NCBI RefSeq assembly: GCF_963966145.1
Contig: NC_091054.1
Location: 18,228,001 to 18,292,000 of the forward strand
DNA length: 64,000 nt
Source: Tenebrio molitor
Lineage: Eukaryota; Arthropoda; Insecta; Coleoptera; Tenebrionidae
Direction of reading: 5' to 3'
A program made the position numbers and the translations under genes. Below, piece by piece: positions 34,701 through 46,700 of the stretch (position 1 is the first letter of the stretch; each line of letters begins with the position of its first letter). A model generated the notes under the pieces. It worked only from the letters and a program-made list of their open reading frames with translations, was not told the DNA's origin and ran no database searches.

Positions 34701-37700
34701 CGGTATATAGACCGTGTGTAAAAAATTGTTACTTCTATGATAGGGAGTCATTCATTGGAGGAAATAAAACTTTACCTTAGACAGCTACGTGATACATACA
34801 GTGCGTTCGTAAAGTTCGGAATAAAATTATAAGTATTAATTTCTGAGAAAAATCCTCGGAGAGGTCAACTTTGTTTTTAAAAAGTGCATGTTGTACAGTA
34901 CGTTATTTAAGTTGACAGCTTGTCGTCTCCTAATAATGACGTCATCAATAATTTTTTTAAATGACAACCCTCACTTTTTTCATCTTTTTCTGATAGACCT
35001 TCTTAGTACTTAAACGACTAATGAAAAAAATTGATACCTTACATAACAATTTTTTTGAGAAAATGACAAATTTTACTTAAAAAATTTAACTTAATTTTTA
35101 ATGTAAAAATTTTAATTGACCTCAAACAAAGTCAAACAAACATCTCAGGTTAACAATAAAATTTAACGCAAATGTTGAAATTGTCTCCCGCCAACTATTT
35201 GGCGCTCACCGACACTTTGTACACTGCGCTCAATAATGTCAGGGCTTATTTGTTCCGTTTCAGTGCGAATTCTCTACCGCAAATCATTCTAAATTGTTTG
35301 GTCTATTAAAATAAACCTTCAATTGTAACTAAATCTATTGGAAAAAAAATTAAGTTAAAAATTAAAGTAAAATTTGTCATTTTGTCAAAAAAAATTATTA
35401 TGTAAGGTGTCAACTTTTTTTTATTGATCGTTTAGCTAGTACGAAGGCGTACCAGAAAAATAAGAATAAAATGTCATTTAAAAAATATTGATGACGTCAT
35501 TATTAGGAGATGACAATCTGTCAATACAAGCAAAGTACTGAACAATATGCATTTTTTAAAAACAAAGTTAAATTAAAACTTACAGTTTTATCGAATTTAT
35601 TCCGAACTTTACGAACGCACTGTATAATTTTCTCTACAGGTAAATTTAACGCAAATTATAGCATCCACAATAAGCACTCTTGGCGTTATCAAATACATTT
35701 TTACATTAAAATAGTGCACGAAATCTCCCAGTAAATCTTGTTTTCCTTAATCACAATTGATAACAATGAAAACTGCTTATTTTAGCCAGTTCTTATTAAG
35801 CACGTATTTCAAACAATAAAGGTATTGTTTATCAATCAAGCTAAAACAAAGTAGAGGTGTACTGCTTCAATGGTTTTACACCTTTTGGTAAGCATTGATA
35901 ACGTGTTATTAGTTATTAACTATTGAGTTTTCATTGTGTGTTATAAGATAGTTAAAAAAAAATAACCAAATCACTGCAATTGTGAAAAGTAAAAAATTTT
36001 CTCTTTTATAACCGTTTAGAATTTAGGTGATATCTTTTTATTCAAATGAAAAAATCCATCAAAAGACTAATTTTGAAGTGGCTTTTAATAAAGTGAAAAT
36101 TAACATAATTTAAAAAAATATGCCAGAATCTTGTAAATACTTGTAAATTTTATTTTGATAAAGAACCTGTTTACATCTTTGACGTAATTTAGAGTAAATC
36201 GAAAACTCGAAAATCAACATCATAGTGAATGGGATACTCAAGGCACCATTTAGGATTAAAGCCATGGAAGAGAAACCGGTTCTCTTGTGCATAAAAAATG
36301 TAAAATACATTTGTATTTCTTATAGAAATGGGCATTTGTGTAACATCACCCGTAGTTCATTTGCTAAATATAAATAGCACAAAAAAAATGTAAAAAGTGT
36401 CACTACGAGTATATAATAATTATATTAATTCCACTGGACACATTGTACATTTAAAAAAAATCATACGCAGACCTTTTCGTCAATTTATATCGTAGAAGAT
36501 AAAAAATTCTACGATATAAATTGACGAAAAGGTCTGCGTATGATTTTTTTTAAATGTACAATGTGTCCAGTGGAATTAATATAATTATTACATACTCGTA
36601 GTGACTTTGCCCAAAATTATCTTTGTCACTTCTGAACATTTTTGAGTATCTACCAAGGCATTTTTTTTTAAATAAATCGTTACAGTATAAAATCACAAAA
36701 AAAATTTGAGATGCATTTCAAGAAAGACAAGTTTTTCATTTGGATGCTTCATATGCTTCAAAGAATTTTTAAAATCAAATTATTACAGTACATATAATTT
36801 TTTTTTTTTTTTCAAAATATTTGACGTTCACCCGGTGTACCGAGCTGATAAAAATGAGGAATAAGGTTATCTGTGTTAATTTTTTTGTCGAGAGCGAGGT
36901 CAACACTCTTAAATAAGAGTACAGCAATTAATCATATTTTATGAAACGATTTTGATTAATGAATGACGGTACATTAAGAATAAAGATTTATCAAATAAAA
37001 TAAAAATGATAAATACTCTACTAGTGTGGAAGATCTTGAATTCTTTTAATTAGATAATATTGTGTGAACTCTGACCGCTTGGGTAACGCCCGATCAAAAA
37101 TATTTCTCATGGAGGTGCGTACGTTTCAGCTTGATTAGCACAGGTCTAATCATAACTTCAACGACAAATCGATTCAAGTCTTAAGAATCAATTCTTGACA
37201 AAAAGAAAACGACAAATTCTTTGATAGTGAGGCAATTTCCGTCAACTGGTCCAAATGTTTTTACATCAAGCAAACCCCAAACGACGAACAACCGTTTGGC
37301 GAATCCTTATTTGGCATTTACAATTCTAATCAAAGACGTGCCTTTTGTGTCTGTTGTAAAAGTACATTTTTTGCATTCAAACAAACACCAAATAACGAGC
37401 AAACGTCTGTTGAATCCTGATTTGACATTTACAGTTCTAATCAAAGACGTGCCTTTCGTAGTTCTCGAAAAGCAGTTTTTTTGCATTCGAACAAACGTCT
37501 AAACGACTGACAAAAGTCAGTCGAATGTGCTGTCGTCTTAATTCGACGTAGTCTAGCCGCAGAAACGGTAAACTGGTCCTAATTACGACCACTTTCACTG
37601 GTCCACGAAAAAGCCATCACCACATCAAGTTTTTCGATCTGGTCGTCGGGTCATCACTGACCTTGGTCTTGTCTCAGCTTCTTTTATTTCTGCAGAAATC

Positions 37701-40700
37701 GCGTCCTTCGACGCCACTTGAATGTTAAAACCGACTTGCCCCTTAGCCACCAGTTCCAGCCCCCTCTCTTCGGGCCCCCCCTTCCTCTCCTCATTGTCTT
37801 ATTGGAATCAATGACTACAGTTTACGATTTGGAGAGTCTCTCCGGCCGGAAATTGCTCGATTGTGACTGCGATGACGACTGAGGGTCGCCATCTTCTCAA
37901 ATCACACATTATTTATAGATTTTCAGGTGGACCACAGCCAAACGACTGTTACATCTAAATCGGTCCATCGGAACGGAAGAGCGGTGTCTTGTACGCGACT
38001 AATGATCGGCGGAGGGGGCATTGATTAATTTGAAATGTTTTTAATTCATTTGAAAGTAATAATAATAATACTGTGAGATCAAGAAGGCTTCAATTAATTT
38101 TAAATAATGATAATAGTCACAATAATAATAAATTAAAGCGGCCTGGATGCCGTGCCACCGGATGTGTGATGGTCTAGCGACAATTTGAACCATGTGCAAG
38201 AGAATGTTGACTAAAACTTTGTGTTCTTTTTTTGTCCAGTTGGCAGCCGCGATTTCATATATCTTAGCACCACTGCCTAGAAAATGTACACATTGTACGG
38301 AACAGTTCGACACTTTCTAAAAACACCTGTTTATTCCATAATTTTTTTGTAACGTTTTCCGTTTTGTGCGATGCTTTCTGTTTCCATTCGCATTTTTGCA
38401 TCGCCGACCATTATTATTATTATTGCGCTCCGGTCTTAATTCATGTCGTACAGGTGTTCCCCGTTGTTACCACACCGTAACAAGGGTCGGATTACACGAT
38501 TTACAATTTAACAGCTGTTAATAATTTAGTGCCGTTAAGTTAGCGACGGATTGAATTTCAATTATCTCAGGTGTGATGGGCGATCGAGTGACAGATGTGG
38601 AGGTGAGATTCACTGTCAACGTCAAGGTCGACGAAGTAATCGTCGGATTTGGACAGCAGACGCGATAAGGTTCAGTACCCCGGGTTCTCACGATTTTAAT
38701 TGAGAATAATACACAACAGTCGGATGATAATTAAGTTCTAAAGTCTGGAAGTCGATAATTGTGGGAATTTGCGTTTGTTGGGTTTGCGCTGGGGAGGCGG
38801 CTGTGGTGGCAGAATCGGCTGTCATCGAGTCAGCTGCCAAAGCATTTATAGTTTATACTTCTACGTGAAAAAAAAATTACTGTGTCAATGTACGATACCT
38901 ACTACACACACACACACATCTCATAACTCGTATATGTGTATTTGACAGCTGTCAAACTTGTCATGTGACTGTAATAACCAATACTATGTGACATATTCTG
39001 CGGACTACTTTGACAGCCTTGTTTATTAATTAATCGTTATCTAAGTGGTATTTGGTTTTTATTTATTATTTTTTAAAGAATTTCACAGATCACTGAATCA
39101 GAAAAACGCAAGTCGCTTCGATAATAATTAAAAACTAACTGTGCTGAACTAATCGGTGGATTACAAATAGTGTTGGTATTTTCGAAAGTAACTGCAGTTC
39201 AGAAAATGAGTGTCCTTCAAGTGATGATTTTAATTTTATATAAGTTTAAAAAGTCTCAGTTTGGAGAATTGTTTTCTTAAACAACTAAAATCGTTTAAAA
39301 CTTGGTCAAAAAATATTTTTCAAATAAGTACACAATAATAATCGTGATAGAATGTCAAAGAACTGAAGTTAAAAGTTTGACTTTTGAAATAATTCTTTTT
39401 TAACCAATATGTTATTCTTCTAGGTTTTTTTAACTTTTGATGCTTCAAAAAACTATTTAAATTCAAAATGCACCTATGTTCAAATGAACCTATCAAATTG
39501 TGACTAGCATTCGTTTGTTGCTTGTAGTTCGTGCGGTCGCCTAAAAAATTTAATATGCACCTCTGCCAAAAAGTGCCTTTTGTCCTCGCCTGTTTTCAAG
39601 CCTCGGCCAGAAAACTGACTCGGACAAAAAAGATGCTCTTTTGGCCTTGATACACAAATAACTATTTTGCAGAACCATGAGACGAGGTTTTAAATCTCTG
39701 ATCTTTTTTGAGCTTTTGAGAAATCATCTACTACGCAGTAGTACTGTTTCCGAAATCACTTTTTTGACCCACCTTAATCGCGATTTCTAAATCCTTCCCG
39801 ATTTTTCTATTGCACGAGTGATTGCGCAACATTTGAAAAACTCAATTAAAACGGAAGAAATGTCGAGCTTGCTTAACTTACAAATGGCGAATAAGATTGC
39901 AAAAGACGCTAGAAGCACAGAATCGCACGGATTATCTCACTTGCATAATTGTCGCAATTAAGAAACAATAAATATCAATCGCATGAAACTGACGTCGGCA
40001 CCTTTTGTTTCTCAAGGAAAGTGAAAAACATCAAGAATAATTAATACCGCAGATAATTTTTCTGGGAAAATGCATTATTACAGTTATAGAATATTGTGAA
40101 GACGTCTCCTTAAAATCCTTTATGTCTCATTTAGCTCTGACACGGTTCTGTAAACAGATCTAAATTTACTCATCAAAGAGCCAAAAATTCGACGAATCTC
40201 CACCGAAACAGAAATTTTTTAATCCCACAAATCTCTCACGCGACCATCCATCTTCAGGACCCGAGACCGTCGTGTCTTTCATCTCCGTTGATTCATGACG
40301 GTTTAATCGGATTCTGTTAAAAAATGTACGGCTCAGACCGTTTCTAATTGGAATTTTTACCTGTTCGTTGTTACGAACATGTGGATGTTGGAGACTATTT
40401 TTAACGTATTTAGAACGTGCAAGTCTGATGCTACCGCAACACATAAATAAAGCACTTCTATACAGTACCAAGCAGTCTAATTAATCTTCAATTAATCTAG
40501 CGTAGAAAATTGTAAAACAAAATTTGCAGTTGGGCTGAGAAAAAAAGAACCAAAAAGGAAATAAGAAAAAATAGGCAACAAAGAGAGGTCAGAAGCAATA
40601 GTATATTGTTATATAAGTGAGGAAAGGGATGCATTGCTAAACGAGAATGACAATTGGATCACGAGCGATAGCGAGTTGATCTAATCATTCAAGTTTAGCA

Positions 40701-43700
40701 ATGGACCTTTCCTCACGTATATAACATACTATTTTTTCCAACGTCAAGAGCTTTCGGTTTATCTTGCATAGGTATTATCAATTTATTATTTTATGCAAAT
40801 CAATATAGAAGTAAAATTTGAAAATCACGTTTCCATGCTCACAGTAAACAATAAAATTTAATTAATGAATGTCAAGTCGTGTTTTTACCAAAACTTGAAA
40901 ATTACTCAGAATTTACTAAACAAATAGTGATGGAAGTAGAAGATAGTGTTGTAAATTTACCAAATCCAGAAATTAAAGAAGCAGCGAAGTACAGCTTGAC
41001 CAGAATAGCTTGGCGTATGAGATGCGCACAAGAGGAAACGAGCGAGTCTCTGTAAGACAAGGATATGGCTATGGTTGTAGGTACGGTACACTCAATGAAG
41101 CAAATCTGCTCAAAACAGCCCGGACATGCTGTTCCCTTGAAGCTACAAGACGTACCCGCTTTTCTTAATAAATATTCTTAACTCTTTCCCCTACAGGTTT
41201 GAAGCTTGAAGCGCTGATTTTCGCCCCTTAGTACACGATCTAAACACCCAACAGACAAGTGCGCTCCGCTAATGGGAGGGATTTCAGTCCACTGCGTCAC
41301 TCGCCAAGCTGTTCTGGTCGACCTGTAGGTATCTTTGGAATTATTACCTATAAAATCTCGAGCACGCTACGGAAAGGAATACAATGCGTTACTGAGATGG
41401 AGACAAGTAGTAAGAAGCGCTAGTTTGGCGTCAACGTCAAGCTCTGTACCGACACGTTATTTAGAAAAAAAAATCAGGAACATTTGGAGTTTTAATTCGT
41501 GTAAAAAATTGTACATTTAATTTCTATAATACTGATAAAAAAGTTAAGTATCTTTGTAAGTGCTAATTGTTAATAAAGAATTCTTACAAATGTATATACA
41601 TATATGTATATTTGAACGTTATTTTAAAGAAAGTATGTACATACCTAAATGGGGATCAATTTTTTTTTTACTTTCCCCACTAGTGAGGGAAGTGATTTAC
41701 TTTCCTCACATGTGATGCAAACGCCTACTTTCATCTCTAAATTGAGTGATGGAAATGTCATTTTCAGACTTGACGTTGGAAAAAAATTATTACATCACAA
41801 ACAAAAATAAATTTAGATTATGGCCTAATGAATAGCACTAAATAAATTAAAACCTAACTTTAATCCTTTTTAACGGCTTTGATTGTCAGGTGTATTCGAT
41901 GGGACTAGTAGAGGTCCAAGAATCGATCCTGGGGGGTACACCCGAACTGCAATAACAACATCCTAACAACATATTTTGTCATTTAATCCAGTGCTGGCAG
42001 CAGAAATAAGATTAAACGAATTTTTTTCACGTTGAAATCAGAACAAAGAAATTTTGTAAGAATTCTGTCATGTTCAAAATTTACCAAACTTCTTGGGTCA
42101 TCAAATTTTTCTACGTGGAAGTTTTTTCTCTCTTGGTTTTTATTAGACCAAAGCTTTCTTAAGAAATTCTTGTAACGCACAAAATTCTCTTGCTCTAAAT
42201 AATATCTTTCTCGTGCACAACAATTTGACTTGACTTTACTTGACCAAAATTCAGCAAGATTATCTTAAGTGTCTTAAATATATTCTGCACTATAAGATCT
42301 GTCCTTTCTCATGGAACATGAAAATACGCCCTTCTTAGATCAGCAAATTGCTAAAGTAAGAGTTTTCGTCTTTCTGGTCTTTCATTGGACGTTTCATTAA
42401 ATTACTGAACAAAAAGTGTTTCTCTTTCCATTATTTATTTTTATTTTATTTTTGTAATAACACGAACCGCCGCTGCCGCACACAATTACCTCCAATTGCA
42501 GACTTCACAGAACCCTCTTTCACAATTCAATAAAACAGCACTTAACAGTGCAACCGGCAATGGTACCATTAATTTACGCAACACCACACATTGTTCTTGC
42601 ATGACTAAGACTTCTTTATCTCTATCTGGAAAATGCTTACAGGAACGCGGCTGGGAATACAAACAAATATGCGTGACCAGAGTCCCGGGCTATGGCTTCG
42701 GAATTGCCGTTTCCGGCGGAAGGGACAATCCCCATTTCGCCTCGGGCGATCCCAGCATCGCCGTCAGCGACGTCCTGGCCTCAGGTCCGGCCGAAAGAAT
42801 TCTACAGTAAGTCGTTGCGGTTTTTGTTGCGGTCGTACTGACGGGGTGTGCTGTTAGGGTCAACGACAGGATTATTTCTGTCAACGGAATATCGCTCCAG
42901 AACGTTGACTACGCCACTGCGGTCCAAGTCCTGAGGGACTCGGGGGACACGGTCACGCTGGTCATCAAGAGGAGGACCATACAACACCAGCACAGTCACA
43001 GTCTGAGTGCGTCGTACACCGGAACCCCGCTAGCGGCGCTCGGGATCAATCCGTTGCCGGCCAAAGTCACCCTGACGAAGAATTCGAAGAAGGAAGGTAA
43101 GAAACCAATAAAATTTAACACAAAGACCTGGAAGGCGGGCCTAGTGGGCACGCTCCAATCGTGCAAAAATGCGCTAGAGTGAACACGAATCAAAGAGTGA
43201 GACTTTAAGGATTTTATTGTTAAAAGAATGTTACGAAAACATAACCTCACTCACTCAGTGACAGTCGAATTTCTCACTTCTTGTGGTTCGAATTTCTTGT
43301 ATTTAACTATCGCACTCACCGAACTTTTACAGTTCACTAGATAAACACAATCACAGTCAGAGATTTTATTAAATTACTTTAAACAATTTTGTAAATGTCA
43401 GCACAAAAATTCAAAATGTCAGTATTGCCAATATGATTATGTGACTGAACCGTTTGTAATTTCCATTGAAGTAAGTTACTTGAGATTTGTCTAGAATGCA
43501 AACTGATATGGGTCTGATCAGATCAAATTTATTTACGTAACGCAGGTCAGGTCAGATGTGAAAAAATCGACAGGAAGATTTTAAAAATATTGCGATAATA
43601 AGGCGTGGAAGGAATTCTGCGGCAGTTTACTTCAATGGGAATCACAAGTGGGTTGGTAGCAATGGCGATATTTTTAACTTTTTCTTCAGACTTTGGAATC

Positions 43701-46700
43701 GTCCTCGGATGCAAACTCTTCGTTAAGGAGATTTCTTCCAAGGCCCGAGACCAACTCCTCAACTCCAACCAGGTGTTGGTCGAGGGCGACTTCATCACAA
43801 AGATAAACAACACCAACTGCAACGACTTGATGTCACTAAAAGAGGCTAAAAAGATAATCGACAGTACAAAAGACAAACTCCACTTGACCATAGCTCGCGA
43901 CTTCTCTTCGAACGTGTCGCATCAGACCCAAAGCTCGATCAGTACCACCGGCGCTGTCAATAACTTCTACAAAGGCGACGACTTCTTGACTTCCCAGAGC
44001 TACTCCAATCAAAATCTTTACGTTCAACCCCCTACGAGAAATCCAAACTTGAATACTAGTGGAGGGTTTGAGGATAAACTCGAACCCAACAGTGGTCCCA
44101 ATTCATTGGTGGACGACAAGAGTAATCTGGCTCCCAGAGGGAGATCTAGAGGACCTCTGTCTGAAGCTAATTTGAATCAGTTAGAGAACAGGAACAGTTT
44201 GGTTGGGTATGGACGAGCGAAGGGGAGGGACGAACCTCCGAGACCGCCGCCCCCCAGAGCAGAAGGTAAGTCGAACTTCTTCTGGGACTGTTGGATTTGA
44301 TGAAACTCCTTGTAGACTACTACAGTACTCGGAGGCAAATCTACGAGGACGATCCCATCATCCAGAAGAAGCAACCAATGTAAGTACTCAACCTGATGGT
44401 ATACGCAGTACTGATCTACATTTTCGTTCTAGTCCCGACGCCAGATTTGTAACATTCCACAAAGAAGGCTCTGTGGGTATTCGCCTAACTGGTGGCAACT
44501 TCGTCGGCATCTTTGTCACAGCGGTCCAACCCGGCAGTCCGGCGTCCTTGCAAGGACTCCAACCCGGGGACAAGATCTTGAAAGTGAACGACATGGACAT
44601 GACGGGAGTGACCCGCGAAGAAGCAGTTCTCTTCCTTCTGAGCCTCCAGGACCGCATAGAACTGATAGTGCAATATTGCAAGGAAGAATACGACGGCATA
44701 GTGGCCTCCCAGAAGGGTGACAGCTTCTACATCAAGACCCACTTCCATTACGACAATCCCGCCAAGGGAGAAATGTCTTTCCGATCTGGTGACATCTTCC
44801 ACGTGATCGACACTCTGTATAATGGGGTGGTGGGGTCTTGGCAGGTCTTCAGAATCGGTCGGAACAACCAAGAGGTGCAGAAAGGGATTATTCCCAACAA
44901 AGCGAGAGCAGAAGAGTTAGCCACGGCGCAGTTCAACGCGACCAAAAAGGAGATGTCGGCGAACGAGTCGAGGGGAAGCTTCTTCAGGAGAAGGAGGAGT
45001 TCTAACAGGAGGTCGAAGAGTTTGGGCAAAGAACACTGGGATGACATCCTCTTCTCGGACACAGTTTCCAAATTTCCAGCCTACGAAAGGGTCCTCCTCA
45101 AACATCCGGGTTTCACAAGACCTGTGATCCTCTTCGGACCCATTGCGGACGTCGCAAGAGAGAAACTTCTCAAGGACTTCCCTGACAAGTTTATATCGCC
45201 TCGTGAGTCTCTCGGTGTGGACCAGTTCCAAGACTAATTGTTTCTTCTAGAACTAGACACCACGCCTGAAGAAAACACAAAATCGCAGAAGACTTCTTCC
45301 AACATTATTAGACTGTCGGCGATTCGCGACGTCATCTCCACCGGGAAGCACGCTCTGCTGGACATCACTCCCAATGCCGTGGAGAGACTCAACTACGCCC
45401 AGATGTACCCGATTGTGGTGTTCTTCAAAGCCGAGACCAAGATCGTGATCAAGCAGCTGCGCCAAGGCTTGCCAAAGTGAGTACCGTTAAGTTGTTTCTT
45501 CGAAAATTAATTGTTGAATTGTGCAGATCTGCGCACAAGAGCTCGAAGAAGCTGTTGGAACAGTGCCAAAAGCTGGACAAAGTGTGGAACCACGTCTTCA
45601 GCGCCACCATCACCATGAACGACAACACGGACAACTGGTACCGTAAGGTCAGGGACATAATAGACAAGCAGCAAAGCGGCGCCCTCTGGATGAGCGAGAG
45701 CAAGGTCAGTCTTCCTACTGTCAAAGCTTCAAGGTGATGGTTTCTTCTCTCTTCACTTTTTCAGTTGGGGGCAGATATTTTTTCCGACATTTATTTCCCT
45801 TTTCACACCTCTAGATATAGCAGATCCAGTTCCTTGCCCAACAGGCACAGACCCTCGCGAAGTCGTACCAGGAGAGTACCTCTGTCCATGTACAGCACTC
45901 CCCAATTTGTCTATCCCGTCGTACATTCCCGATTCTCTCCAAGTCAGAGTACTTTGTACAGTTGTTCCAGTACCGGTCTGCCATATGCAAGTACTATTCC
46001 TTACTTTGATGCTTGTGCCGAGTTTAATAACACTAAAGCGCTAAAGCAACTTGCACAGAGTGATAATTTTGACAGTTTTGAAACCATTGACGAACCATTG
46101 TATTACGATTGCGACCATTTGTCCAGAACTAGGACTTTCGGTACTACTTTTCCTCCCATCATAGAGGAAGTGTACGGAGAAGTCTAACACTAACACGAAT
46201 AACGTGCATGTTGATGTGGCATGCGGGCATTTTGTAATGTTCAGTACGTATCAGTACCGTCTATAATTGAGTACTCTACAATGTTTCCACCACTACTATC
46301 GTCTAGTAGGACATTGTAAATGACTGAACATTATTAAATACCCTAATTTATTGGCAAGATCTAGCCTCTTCTAGATCTAGCACTTTCTATTGTAGCTTTT
46401 GTACCGTTTGTGTGCTTTTGTGTCGTTTCCGCTCTTGTTTCTTCACTCATCGTCATTCTCGCCGTCATTTTAGCCCGAAGAATCACTCTCAGATGATTTC
46501 CTATTCCCCATGTCTTCTCTGCGGCTGTCGTACGCCAGTAGCCCAGAAAGTGACCTTGAACACAGTCCTGGACCTCCAGTTTCGTCGAACTCTCCAACCG
46601 CCGGTCGGCTGACCAAAGCTAGTTCAGATCCGAGCGTCGTTATGCCCGACAGTAGCACCACGGATGTACTCCCACCCTACCAAGTAAGTAGTACCGCTTC

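Larger units (their letters stand above)
22778..42501. other. Giant first intron of polychaetoid (19.7 kb)
   Basis: Contains no convincing gene. It holds several MITEs and foldbacks, a tRNA-derived SINE, two reverse-transcriptase fossils, two tandem-repeat tracts and a Crypton-like remnant, each listed separately. Patches with more balanced composition at 29400-30250, 37500-38010 and 38450-38830 stand out from the AT-rich background and may be regulatory or old element sequence. Open frames within it are short and compositionally biased. Confidence 0.8.

Noticed and set aside
40166..40471. 101-codon minus-strand open frame in the large intron
   Set aside because: No domain, no neighbours in phase, composition close to random.
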